Below, in pieces: positions 8,363-16,826 of a stretch of DNA of 64,000 nt. The position numbers and the translations under genes are program-made. Source of the DNA: an uncultured Myxococcales bacterium (GTDB lineage Bacteria; Myxococcota_A; Polyangia; Polyangiales; Polyangiaceae). The notes beneath the pieces were generated by a model. The model was not told the origin of the DNA and searched no databases. It was given only the letters and a program-made list of their open reading frames with translations. The stretch lies in NCBI GenBank assembly GCA_937949945.1, contig CALFEQ010000199.1:1-64000 (forward strand), in the 5' to 3' direction. Within the stretch, counting starts at the first letter, position 1, and each line of letters begins with the position of its first letter.

Positions 8363-8730
8363 ATGACCGCTGCCACGCTGGACCTGCGCGGGGCGGCGCT
8401 CGCGGCTCGGGAGCGGCTCGAGGCCCGCGAGCGGCTGGAGGCTGCGACGCGCGCTCGCGTGTGGGGCCAGGCGCTCGGGATCGCCCGCCACCCGCTGCCG
8501 AGCGCGTCGGGCGAGCGGCTCGGGAGGACCAACCGCGCGCTACCGAGCGTGCCGGCGCCGCTGACGTCGAGAGCGTCCAGCCGGCCGCCTCCGATGCCCT
8601 TCTATGTCCAGCCGAGCGTCCGTCCGAGCGTGGCTCACCCCGAGTCGACGCGTGGCACGGCATCGCGACCGTCGCCGCGATCGCGGCGCTCGCCCTCGTG
8701 AAGGTCGCTGCGTATCTCGCGGCGGGCTGA
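8363..8730 (+). pseudogene. Possible small tail-anchored protein with a frameshift
   Basis: From ATG 8363, an Arg/Glu-rich helical stretch (MTAATLDLRGAALAARERLE) and a Pro-rich segment are open to 8701. A convincing C-terminal transmembrane helix (GIATVAAIAALALVKVAAYL) sits in the neighbouring frame and ends at 8730. One indel near 8640 would join them into a protein of about 122 residues with a C-terminal anchor. The ATG also overlaps the stop of a short upstream plus-strand frame (about 8217-8366) as ATGA, a pattern of coupled genes. In DNA this GC-rich, open frames are cheap, so this is a weak call. Confidence 0.25.
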
Positions 8731-8748
8731 GCGCTGGGCGACGCCGCG

Positions 8749-8814
8749 CGAAAATTCGTCACCCTCGCGAATTTTCGAGAGCGACCTCGCGCGAAGTCTC
8801 GAATTTTTGCGAGG
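8749..8814. promoter_or_regulatory. AT-rich inverted-repeat cluster, candidate operator
   Basis: Three related AT-rich sites lie in a very GC-rich context: CGAAAATTCG (8749-8758), its exact inverse CGAATTTTCG (8768-8777), and CTCGAATTTTTGCGAG (8799-8814). The first two form a 10-bp inverted repeat with a 9-bp spacer. They lie about 95-160 bp before the start of the Asp-zincin gene, where an operator for that gene could sit. The binding protein is unknown. Confidence 0.45.
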
Positions 8815-8907
8815 GGCCGACGAGGACTCCTCCGGCGAGCCAGATCCACGGCTTGTTTTTCGGTGGATATACCGATTGGCGTACTTGGTGCTTGCGCGGG
8901 CCCAACC

Positions 8908-10656
8908 ATGGCCCGATTCGCTCACTACACGACGTCTCTCCTTCTCTCCGCTGCCGTCGTCCTGATTGCGGCGTGTCACGAATGCCCGACCCTCGAGGCG
9001 ACGCCGAGTCCGGAGGCGGCGGTCGCGAATCCGGGTGGGCAGACGCCTGGCGCGGGGGCGCCGGCGCCGGTCGGGCCGAAAGACATCACCGCGGCGCCCG
9101 TCTTCGACAGCTGGAAGCTGCACCCGGACGACGCCGGCAAGAACGTCCTCACCGACACGCTGACGAAGCCGCTCGTGATGCCGTGCGACTTCCCTGGTCG
9201 CGGCGGTATCCAGATCTTCGCCTGCTACGACTCCGAAGACGTGGCCACGATCAACACCGCCCTCGACCTCGCTGCGTACAACGTTTGGCGCGTGCTCCAA
9301 GTTCTCGAGAAGGTCGAGAAGGCGAAGACCTTCGAAGCTCGCGACAAGCTGTGGCGCACGTACTTCACCGGCGAGCACGCGTCCTACGAACAGGACGGTC
9401 ACGCCTCGCTCCACAACTGGTTCGGCCCGTACAGCGCTTCGCGTTTCAACAAGATTCACTACGCGTACAAGAAGGTCTGGGACATGTATCTCGGCCCGGG
9501 CTGGAAGGAGAGGCGCATCTCCTGCAACTGCAGGGCTCAGGCGATGTCGGCCCACGCCGCGAATCCGTACGGCATCGAGGTGTGTCCCAAGTTCTTCCAG
9601 AAGGACCTCTTCGACCAGGCGCGCCTGTTCGTGCACGAGTTCATGCACGACGTGACGGGCGAGCCCGGGGGCAACATCCAAGACACCCACTCGGAGTGCG
9701 AGATCGACAGCGGCGATGACGGCCTCCAGAAGTGTTACTCGATCGAGGAGTCCCTGAAGCTCGCCGAGCATCATCCGGACGTGGCGAACCGGAATCCTCA
9801 GAACTACGCGCTCTATTCGCGCCGTCTGATGGAGGCCTATCACGCGGGCAAGTGCACCGATCTCTCCCTGTGCAGCCCGCGCGACGTCGGCGCTCCGAAG
9901 TGTCAGCCGTACGTGCCCCCGTCGCCGCAATACCCCGAGTGCGAGGGCAACCCCGGGGACGTCGGCTGCCCGTGCGCCGACGTCGACATCGTCCGCGCCG
10001 AGGACGCGGCCAAGGACGGTGGCTATCCCGACGGCGAAGGCTCCTTCCTCGCGAACAAGTCGCCGGGCGGTCAGTTCTGCCACGGACCGGACGTCGTCTG
10101 CGCCAAGGAGAAGTTCAAGGGCAAGGACATTCCGATCTGCAAGTCGTGCAGCGTGCAGCCCGAGATCGGCTGCCCGTGCAACAACGACTACGAGTGCGGC
10201 GACGAGCTGACGTGCTGGGGCGGGTACGGCTCGGGCTTCGCCCCGGTCGGTCACGGCACGTGCCTGCCGAAGGAGACCGCCAAGCTCGAGAAGCTTCCGT
10301 GGTTCTGCCTCGACAACTGCGCGGCCATCAACAGCTACGGCGAGATGGGCGCCGCGTGCGTCTATCGCCAGGTGACGAATCTCGAGTTCGACCACGGTAC
10401 GTGCGTGAACTTCGCGACGCCGTGCGGAATGGAGCTGCCCGGGCTGTGCGAGCAGTCGGGAAGGGTCTGCCGGATCGACGCCGCCGACAACGACGTCTGC
10501 GTCGCCGAGTGCAAGACGAAGGAGGACTGCGTGAAGGGCGGGTTCCCGGACACGTACGAGTGCGACGCCGAAGGCAGCCTCGGCTACCAGTACGGCCACT
10601 GCGTTCCGCCCGGCTGCGGGAGCAACAACTCCAAGTACTGCAATCTGTTCCGCTGA
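8908..10656 (+). CDS. Asp-zincin (M35-like) metalloprotease lipoprotein with Cys-rich tail
   Basis: A 582-residue secreted lipoprotein (lipobox LIAAC, Cys23, using ATG 8908). The catalytic part, about 60-320, contains the zinc motif H243-E-F-M-H247, then a downstream acidic DTHSECEID segment and NPQNYALYSRRL. That order resembles deuterolysin/peptidyl-Lys metalloproteases. The C-terminal about 260 residues carry some two dozen cysteines in short loops (GCPCADVD, GCPCNNDYECGDELTC, VAECKTKEDC), like the disulfide-rich tails of other myxobacterial surface proteins. It probably degrades protein outside the cell. The third zinc ligand is not certain from sequence alone. AT-rich inverted repeats lie upstream and a strong terminator downstream. 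Confidence 0.78.
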   Translation: MARFAHYTTSLLLSAAVVLIAACHECPTLEATPSPEAAVANPGGQTPGAGAPAPVGPKDITAAPVFDSWKLHPDDAGKNVLTDTLTKPLVMPCDFPGRGGIQIFACYDSEDVATINTALDLAAYNVWRVLQVLEKVEKAKTFEARDKLWRTYFTGEHASYEQDGHASLHNWFGPYSASRFNKIHYAYKKVWDMYLGPGWKERRISCNCRAQAMSAHAANPYGIEVCPKFFQKDLFDQARLFVHEFMHDVTGEPGGNIQDTHSECEIDSGDDGLQKCYSIEESLKLAEHHPDVANRNPQNYALYSRRLMEAYHAGKCTDLSLCSPRDVGAPKCQPYVPPSPQYPECEGNPGDVGCPCADVDIVRAEDAAKDGGYPDGEGSFLANKSPGGQFCHGPDVVCAKEKFKGKDIPICKSCSVQPEIGCPCNNDYECGDELTCWGGYGSGFAPVGHGTCLPKETAKLEKLPWFCLDNCAAINSYGEMGAACVYRQVTNLEFDHGTCVNFATPCGMELPGLCEQSGRVCRIDAADNDVCVAECKTKEDCVKGGFPDTYECDAEGSLGYQYGHCVPPGCGSNNSKYCNLFR

Positions 10657-10698
10657 GGAGCAGCCCGCGAGCCGGCCGGCGTTTCATGTCACGAGGGG

Positions 10699-10732
10699 TG
10701 CCCCGACTCCGCCCGTGGGCGCGGTCGGGGCA
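10699..10732. terminator. Long-stem hairpin terminator
   Basis: TGCCCCGAC (10699-10707) pairs with GTCGGGGCA (10724-10732), with a second inner stem CGCCC/GGGCG. It lies between the protease gene and the convergent small gene. Confidence 0.65.
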
Positions 10733-10809
10733 GCCGCTTCGCGAGGGACGAAGGTGACGAAGCTCGGGTGCGCCTGTCAGACGGCGTAGCTCCGACCTCG
10801 AGGAGGCCG

Positions 10810-11064
10810 TCACACGAGCTTCGCGATCGTCTCGCCGAGCTTCTCGCAGCAGGACTCGTACGCGAGATCGCCCGCGCCCGACGCGTCGAAGTGGAGCCGG
10901 ACGTCGGTCGGACCTTTGCCGTGCGCAGGGCACTTCACCGTCGCCAGCCGCGTGCCGACGTCTTTGGCTGCCTGGCGGAGGGCCGTGACGACCCGTGGGT
11001 CGCGAACGTCATCCAGTGCGACCACCTTTCGACCGACGGTCACGGTCACGCGAACGGGCAACAT
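10810..11064 (-). CDS. Small conserved-looking hypothetical protein
   Basis: An 84-residue cytoplasmic protein: a beta-rich N-terminus (LPVRVTVTVGRKVVAL), a central helix, then CPAHGKGPTDVRLHFD and a C-terminal helix with a CC pair (ESCCEKLGETIAKLV). The composition and the single Cys-x-x-His are unlike a chance frame. The ATG has no clear ribosome site, and the 140 bp to the start of the cyclase gene form a divergent promoter region. I do not recognise the family. Thiol or metal chemistry is possible because three cysteines cluster near conserved-looking residues. Confidence 0.6.
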   Translation of the reverse strand: MLPVRVTVTVGRKVVALDDVRDPRVVTALRQAAKDVGTRLATVKCPAHGKGPTDVRLHFDASGAGDLAYESCCEKLGETIAKLV

Positions 11065-11206
11065 GATTCGATGAGACCGCCATGGCGGGCCCGGCGCAAG
11101 CTTCGTCGACCGGCGCGCTCGCGTTTTGTCGCGAGCGCGGCAATCTACGACTCGCCCTGGTCAGGCTCGCCGCGACGCGACACGTCTGCGTTATAACGAC
11201 CGGGCC

Positions 11207-13183
11207 ATGACGCTCTCCACGACCGTCACACGAGCAGATACGGGGGGCTCGACGATCGAAGGCGCGATCACGCGCGGGCTCGCGAACCTGGAGCGGCTGC
11301 AAGGAGAGGACGGCGCGTGGCCTGGCGAGTACGGCGGGCCGATGTTCCTCCTGCCCATGTACCTCGCGCTCTGCCATGCCGCCGGCAGAGTCCCGACCGG
11401 AGCGCGCCGCGACGGGATGGTGGCTTATCTCCTGAGCACGCAGCGTGACGACGGCAGCATCGGGCTGCACGCCGAAGACTCGCGCGGCAGCGTGTTCTGC
11501 AGCTCGCTCGCGTACGTGGGCCTGCGCATCCTCGGCGTCCCGGCGGACGATCCGAATCTCGGGCGGCTGCGCGCGTTCATTCGCGCGAACGGCTCGCCTC
11601 TCGCGGCGGCGTCTTGGGGCAAGCTCGTCTTGGCGGTGCTCGGGCTCTACGACTGGGACGGGCTCCATCCGACGCTGCCCGAGCTGTGGATCCTGCCGTA
11701 CAGGGTGCCGTTCCATCCCGGGCGGCTGTGGTGCCACTGCCGGCAGGTCTACCTGCCGATGGCGTGGCTGTCCGGCCGACGCGCGACGATCCCCGAGGAC
11801 GATCTCGTCCGCGCGTTGCGCGAGGAGCTCTATGGCGGCGAGTGGAGTCGCATCCGCTGGCGGGATCACCGCGACACGGTCGCGGCGTGCGACAGCTACC
11901 GCCCCATGACGCCCGCGCTCGCAGCCGCGAACCGCGCGATGGACGCGTACGATCGACGCGCGCCGAAGGCCGTGCGCGAGCGCGCCCTCGCCGCCGTTCG
12001 CGAGCACATCGCGTTCGAGGACGACGTCACGTCGTACGTCGACATCGGGCCCGTGAACAAGGTGCTCAACGCCTTCGTGTGGCTGTTCGACGAGCCTCGG
12101 GGCGAGCGCTTCGAGCGCGCGTTCGCCGCGTGCGAAGAGTACGTCTTCCAAGGGCACGCCGGCGTCGTGTTCCAGGGCTACAACAGCAGCAAGCTCTGGG
12201 ACACCGCGTTCGCGATCCAAGCCATCCTCGCCACCAGACGAACGAGCGCGCACGACGCGATGCTCGCTCGCGCCTACGGCTACGTGCGGGACAACCAGAT
12301 CCTCGAGGACGTCCCGAGCTACGAGCGCTTCTTCCGACATCGCTCGCGCGGCGGCTGGCCGTTCTCGAACCGCGTGCACGGTTGGCCGATCACCGACTGC
12401 ACCTCGGAGGGCCTCAAGTGCGCGCTCGCCCTCGAGGGACGCTACTCGCCCGCGATCCCCGAGTCGCTCCTGCGCGACGCCGTCGAGCTGATCCTGTCGT
12501 GGCAGAACGACGACGGCGGCTGGGCCACCTACGAGAGGAAGCGCGGAGGTGACTGGCTCGAGCTGCTCAATCCGTCGCAGGTCTTCGGCGACATCATGGT
12601 CGACTACTCGTACGTCGAGTGCACGAGCGCGTGCATCCAAGCGCTCGCCGTCGCGAAGAAGCGCTTCGGCGGCTGGCTCGGCGTGCGGGCGTCGCGCGCG
12701 ATCAAACGCGGCGAACGCTTCCTCCGGCGCGCGCAGCGCGACGACGGCAGCTTCGAAGGCTCGTGGGCGGTCTGCTTCACGTACGGTACGTGGTTCGGCG
12801 TCAGCGGCCTCTTGGCCGCCGGCGCCGCGCCGGACGACCCGGCCATTCGCAAGGCGTGCGCCTTCCTACTCGACCGGCAGCGTCCCGACGGAGGCTGGGG
12901 CGAGCACGGCGACTCCTGCCGCGAGCGCCGCTTCATCCCCTCGGCGCAGCCCGGGATGGCGCAGACGTCGTGGGCGCTCATGACGCTCGCCCGCGCGCGC
13001 CATCCGGACCGAGCCGCGCGAGCGCGCGCGGCACGATTGCTCGTCGAACGACAGCAGCCGGACGGCAGCTGGGCACGCGAGCCGCTGGTCGGGGTGTTCA
13101 ACAAGACGTGCCTGATCGACTACGACAACTACCGGCACTACTTCCCGATCTGGGCGCTCGCCGAAGAGGCCTTCTCCAAGTAG
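11207..13183 (+). CDS. Oxidosqualene cyclase, cycloartenol-synthase type
   Basis: A 658-residue membrane-associated cyclase that turns 2,3-oxidosqualene into a sterol. The catalytic acid motif is D397-C-T-S-E of the oxidosqualene cyclases, not the DxDD of squalene-hopene cyclases, and YGGPMFLLP near 42 is also typical. QW repeats recur (QRDDGSIG, QNDDGGW, QRDDGSF, QRPDGGWG, QQPDGSW). The residues known to direct cycloartenol formation are present: Tyr325 (GYNSSKLWDT), His391 and Ile395 (HGWPITDC). Lanosterol synthases carry Thr, Cys/Gln and Val there. A TATAAC lies just before the start. It converges on squalene synthase with a 46-bp 3' overlap. Similar cyclases are known from Stigmatella and a few other bacteria. 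Confidence 0.93.
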   Translation: MTLSTTVTRADTGGSTIEGAITRGLANLERLQGEDGAWPGEYGGPMFLLPMYLALCHAAGRVPTGARRDGMVAYLLSTQRDDGSIGLHAEDSRGSVFCSSLAYVGLRILGVPADDPNLGRLRAFIRANGSPLAAASWGKLVLAVLGLYDWDGLHPTLPELWILPYRVPFHPGRLWCHCRQVYLPMAWLSGRRATIPEDDLVRALREELYGGEWSRIRWRDHRDTVAACDSYRPMTPALAAANRAMDAYDRRAPKAVRERALAAVREHIAFEDDVTSYVDIGPVNKVLNAFVWLFDEPRGERFERAFAACEEYVFQGHAGVVFQGYNSSKLWDTAFAIQAILATRRTSAHDAMLARAYGYVRDNQILEDVPSYERFFRHRSRGGWPFSNRVHGWPITDCTSEGLKCALALEGRYSPAIPESLLRDAVELILSWQNDDGGWATYERKRGGDWLELLNPSQVFGDIMVDYSYVECTSACIQALAVAKKRFGGWLGVRASRAIKRGERFLRRAQRDDGSFEGSWAVCFTYGTWFGVSGLLAAGAAPDDPAIRKACAFLLDRQRPDGGWGEHGDSCRERRFIPSAQPGMAQTSWALMTLARARHPDRAARARAARLLVERQQPDGSWAREPLVGVFNKTCLIDYDNYRHYFPIWALAEEAFSK

Positions 13184-14061
13184 CGCGCGTAGATCGCCAT
13201 GACCTCCGCGCGCGGGACCTTCGCGCCGGCGCCGTGCTCTTCGAGCAGGTCGAGGTTCCTGCGCGCGAGCTCCGCAGGCAGCGAGGTGAACGCGACGAAC
13301 CCGGGCGGCGCTCCGCCCTCGACGAGCGCGGCGTTGTAGGCGTCGGCTCGATCGAGGTCGCGTCGCGCGAGGGCGATGACGTCTGCGCGCGGCACGCCCG
13401 CGGGGAGGAACGTGCGCCCTTCGCGCGCGTCGTCACCCGCGTCCTTGAGGATGTTGACGAGCTGGAGCCCCTCGCCGAAGGCGGCCTGGTGCTCGACGAG
13501 CACCGGTGCGACCTTCGAGAGCGCCGGCGCGTGATGGATGAAGATCGCCGTGAGCAGCTCGCCGACGATGCCGGCGACGATGTAACAGTAGTGACGGAGC
13601 TCCTCGAGGGAATGAAGCTCTACCGTCCCGTCCGAAGGCGCCCGTTCGATGATCTCCCGCATGCCGACGGCGGTCCGCCGGACGTGTGTGCGAACGATCG
13701 TACGCGCCTCGTTCGGAAGTGCGAACAAGGCTTCCAAGACGGCAGGCGTCGCCTCGAGAAGCGCCTGATAACCGGCGTGCGGCGTGGGTTTGTCGCGTAG
13801 CCAACGCTCGCTCGTCGCCTGGGCTCCCGTCGCGTCCGGTGCGTCGAGGAGCCGCGTCATTTCGTCGAGAGCGCGGATTCTCGCCACCTTCGACCAAGGT
13901 GCGGCATCTTCAAGGGTGTCCGCGATGCGGAAAAGGAGATAAGCGAGGCCGACGACGCGGCGCGTGGGCTCCGGAAGAAGCGCGATCGCCGGGGCGAACG
14001 TGCGGCTCGTCGCAACAAGCAGCTCATTCAGGCGTTCTGGTGTAAGGAATCGCTGCGACAC
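13138..14061 (-). CDS. Squalene synthase (farnesyl-diphosphate farnesyltransferase)
   Basis: Head-to-head condensation of two farnesyl diphosphates to squalene. A 307-residue all-helical prenyl synthase with both aspartate motifs: D48TLED52, and NILKDAGDD with Asp207, 210 and 211. YCYIVAGIVGELLTAIF matches the eukaryote-like squalene synthase signature better than bacterial HpnC/HpnD. The GTG start at 14061 follows GAGAGG at 6 nt. It is divergent from squalene epoxidase across 58 bp and overlaps the 3' end of the cyclase gene, so all three substrate steps are physically linked. Phytoene synthase is the main alternative, but the neighbours make squalene far more likely. Confidence 0.88.
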   Translation of the reverse strand: MSQRFLTPERLNELLVATSRTFAPAIALLPEPTRRVVGLAYLLFRIADTLEDAAPWSKVARIRALDEMTRLLDAPDATGAQATSERWLRDKPTPHAGYQALLEATPAVLEALFALPNEARTIVRTHVRRTAVGMREIIERAPSDGTVELHSLEELRHYCYIVAGIVGELLTAIFIHHAPALSKVAPVLVEHQAAFGEGLQLVNILKDAGDDAREGRTFLPAGVPRADVIALARRDLDRADAYNAALVEGGAPPGFVAFTSLPAELARRNLDLLEEHGAGAKVPRAEVMAIYARYLEKASSASAQIGK

Positions 14062-14119
14062 GATTGCCTCTCTGGGCTCTCTTCGCGATGACGTGTTCGA
14101 GGCCGCTTACAGGAGCAAC

Positions 14120-15514
14120 GTGAGTCCCCCTACCTTCGATGTCGTCATTGCGGGGGGTGGTTTCGCCGGCATGGTCACTGCGGCGGCACTTTCGAGGGCC
14201 GGTTTCGACGTGGTGATCGTAGAGCCTCGCTCGTCGCCGGAGCCCCGCAGCCTGCGTGGCGAGCTTCTTCATCCTATCGCGTGTCGGGCCCTCGACGATC
14301 TCGGGTTTTCTCCCGACGTGTCTGCCGCGGGCGCCATCGGCGTCTCCGGCTTCGCCGCGTACGCCGACGCGAGCGCTCCCCCGTTCCTCCTCGACTACGG
14401 CGCGCATCCCGGGCTCGCGCTCGAGCACGGTGCGCTCGTCGGCGCGCTCCGACGGACCTTCGAGAAGCGGCCCGGGGCTCGGTTCGTCGCCGACAAGGCC
14501 GTCGACGTCGTCCGAGAAGGCACGCGCATCGTCGGCCTCCGTCTCGCGTCGGGCGAGACCCTCTCGTCGCGCCTGTTGGTCGTGGCCGACGGGCGTCACT
14601 CGAAGCTTCGCTCGCTCGTCGGCCTCGACGCCGAGGTGAAGCTCGTCTCGCACACGTTCGGCACGACCATCGACGCGGCGATGCTCCCCTACGGCGATCG
14701 CGGGCACGTGTTCTTCGGGGGACCGGGCCCCGTGCTCGCCTACCCGATCGGGCCGGGACGCGCACGCGTGAACGTGGACGTGCCGCTCGAAGCGCCTCGC
14801 GGCCGGCAGGCCCTGCTCGAGTACATCCGTCACTCCTACGCGGGCGCCGTCCCACGTGCGCTCTTCGAGGTCTCCGTCGCCGCGTTCGCCGAGCAGCCTC
14901 TCGTCGCCGCGGCGAACCTCGACTCCACGACCCGCTCGTGTGTCGTCGACGGCGCCGTTCTGGTCGGTGACGCGGGCGGATGCTCCCATCCGCTCACCGC
15001 CACCGGAATGACGTGCGCCGTGCACGACGCGCTCACCCTCGCGTCCGTGCTCGAGGCCGACGGGCTCACGCCTCGCGCGCTCGCCGAGTACGAGCGGCGG
15101 CGCTACCGATTCTTGCGTTCGAGGGAGGCGTTCGCACGCGCCTTCTATCAGCTCGCGCGCGGCGACGACATCGGAGCGGGCCTCTTGCGCGACGGTCTGA
15201 TGCGCTACTGGGAAGACTCCCGCTCGCGCAAGGTCTCGATGGCGATCCTCTCGGCAGAAGAGTCGAGGGCGCGCGCCTTCGCCACCGAGTACCTCCGCGT
15301 GGCCCGCGCAGCTACGCACATCGCGCTCGGCCACGCACGCCGTGAGCGTTCCCTCTCGAGGCCGGTGGCCCTCGCGCGCAGCTTGTCGCTCGCGGCGCGG
15401 GGCTCGCTCGACATGGTCAAGGACAGAACGCGCGCCGTGGCTCACCCGCGTCGCGCTCTCTCGCTCGTGGCCCCTCTGCGGCGGTTCTTCGCGAGGGAGG
15501 AAGTGCAGCGATGA
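14120..15514 (+). CDS. Squalene monooxygenase (epoxidase), FAD-dependent
   Basis: Epoxidises squalene to 2,3-oxidosqualene with O2 and FAD. The FAD fold begins at once (DVVIAGGGFAGM, GGGFAG at 12-17). A family DG motif follows (ADGRHSKLRSLVG), and the second FAD motif GDAGGCSHPLTATGMTCAV begins near residue 283, very like the GDA-x-x-x-HPLTGGGMTVA of squalene epoxidases. The GTG at 14120 is chosen because AGGAG lies 4-5 nt upstream and because longer starts would run into the divergent squalene synthase gene. The C-terminal about 100 residues are helical and basic and could seat it on the membrane. Its stop overlaps the next gene (ATGA), so the glycosyltransferase is translationally coupled. 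Confidence 0.88.
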   Translation: MSPPTFDVVIAGGGFAGMVTAAALSRAGFDVVIVEPRSSPEPRSLRGELLHPIACRALDDLGFSPDVSAAGAIGVSGFAAYADASAPPFLLDYGAHPGLALEHGALVGALRRTFEKRPGARFVADKAVDVVREGTRIVGLRLASGETLSSRLLVVADGRHSKLRSLVGLDAEVKLVSHTFGTTIDAAMLPYGDRGHVFFGGPGPVLAYPIGPGRARVNVDVPLEAPRGRQALLEYIRHSYAGAVPRALFEVSVAAFAEQPLVAAANLDSTTRSCVVDGAVLVGDAGGCSHPLTATGMTCAVHDALTLASVLEADGLTPRALAEYERRRYRFLRSREAFARAFYQLARGDDIGAGLLRDGLMRYWEDSRSRKVSMAILSAEESRARAFATEYLRVARAATHIALGHARRERSLSRPVALARSLSLAARGSLDMVKDRTRAVAHPRRALSLVAPLRRFFAREEVQR

Positions 15515-16686
15515 CCGCCGTCGCGACGTCGACGGTGCAATCGACGGCGACGGATCGGCTCCGGGTCGCGTTCGTCGCCGACACGGTCCACGGTCGGATC
15601 GGCGGCGGCATAACGTCCGCGGAGAGGTTCGTCGCGAGCTTGCGTCGCACGCACGACGTCGCCGTCATCGGAGCGGATCCCGACGAAGGCGAAGAAGGCG
15701 TCCGACTTCGCGGGTTCGTGCTGCCCGTCCACGCGATGCGGACCATGGGCTTCGTGATGGCGAAGCCCGACCGGAAGGCGATCGCCAAGGCCGTGGCGGC
15801 CGCCGACGTCGTCCACCTCCAGTTTCCCTTCTGGCTCTCTTTCGTCGCGCTCGAAGAGGCGCGCCGCGCGGGCAAGCCCGTCGTGGCCGCGTTCCACGTA
15901 CAGCCGGAGAATCTCCTCTACAACGTCGGCATCAAGTCGGCTTGGCTCTGCGAGCGCCTCTACCGGTTCTGGATCGACCACCTCTACGGCCGCGCCGACA
16001 TGGTCGTCTGCCCGACCGCGTTCGCGGAGCAGAAGCTCCGATCGCACGGGCTCGGGGCGCCCACGACGGTGATCACGAACGGCATTCCGACCGACGTGAT
16101 CGAGCATGCGAAGAAGCCACCGCCGCAGCCGGCGACCGACGCGGACGCGCCGTTCGTCATCATGTGCGCCGGCCGGTTCGCGAAGGAGAAGCGGCAGGCC
16201 GACATCATCGAGGCGGTCCGGCGATGCCGGAACGCGGCGAGGATCAAGCTCGTCGTCGCCGGGCGTGGACCGGATGCCGAGACCGTGTCGCGGCTCGCAG
16301 AGCAACTCCCACGTCGCGCCGAGGTCGGCTTCTTCACGCGCGAGGAGCTCCTCACGAAGCTGCGCTCCGCGCACCTGTTCGTGCACGCGAGCGAAGTCGA
16401 GCTCGAGGGAATAGCGGTGCTCGAGGCGATCGGCCTGGGCGTGCCGGCGCTCGTCGCGGCCGGACCGGAGACCGCTGCCAGCGAGCTCGCGATCGACGAC
16501 CGGTTCCGGTTCCCGGTCGGCGACATCGACGCGCTCGCTGCGCGCATCGATGCGCTCGTCGAGTCGCCGGACGAGCTCGCACGCGCGCGGGAGCTCTACG
16601 CCGCGCGCGTCGAGGAGCTCGATTTCGAGCGCTCGGTCTCGAAGCTCGCGGCGGTGTACACGCGCCTCGCTTCGCCGAGCGGCTGA
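15511..16686 (+). CDS. GT4 glycosyltransferase coupled to squalene epoxidase
   Basis: A 391-residue retaining GT-B enzyme. The N-terminal acceptor domain begins RVAFVADTVHGRIGGGI. Mid-protein ADMVVCPTAFAEQKLRSHG and VITNGIPTDV are GT4 landmarks. The donor site shows MCAGRFAKEKRQADIIEA and the E-x7-E motif EVELEGIAVLEAIGLG. The overall look is of lipid glucosyltransferases (diacylglycerol and cholesterol alpha-glucosyltransferases are GT4). Start and stop overlap the epoxidase gene, so it should be made with a sterol enzyme. A sterol or another membrane lipid is therefore the likely acceptor (inference). The sugar donor cannot be read from sequence. Confidence 0.85.
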   Translation: MTAVATSTVQSTATDRLRVAFVADTVHGRIGGGITSAERFVASLRRTHDVAVIGADPDEGEEGVRLRGFVLPVHAMRTMGFVMAKPDRKAIAKAVAAADVVHLQFPFWLSFVALEEARRAGKPVVAAFHVQPENLLYNVGIKSAWLCERLYRFWIDHLYGRADMVVCPTAFAEQKLRSHGLGAPTTVITNGIPTDVIEHAKKPPPQPATDADAPFVIMCAGRFAKEKRQADIIEAVRRCRNAARIKLVVAGRGPDAETVSRLAEQLPRRAEVGFFTREELLTKLRSAHLFVHASEVELEGIAVLEAIGLGVPALVAAGPETAASELAIDDRFRFPVGDIDALAARIDALVESPDELARARELYAARVEELDFERSVSKLAAVYTRLASPSG

Positions 16687-16826
16687 TTGGAGCTGGGAGC
16701 ACTCCGGCCCGGGGCGAATCCGCGACTCGCCAGGACGCGCACCAAACGGACGGTCATGCCGGCTCATGCATCGTGAGAGGCCGTGCCGGCGAGCAGCGCG
16801 TCGCGAAGCCGTGATAAAGGTGGGGC

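Noticed and set aside
7489..8730. 413-codon plus-strand frame
   Set aside because: Mostly antisense to the kinase remnant. Only its last 25 codons, a transmembrane helix, look real and are treated under the 8363-8730 entry.
11126..11206. Upstream extension of the cyclase start
   Set aside because: The 27 extra residues are Arg-rich and unlike the family, and a TATAAC box lies within them.
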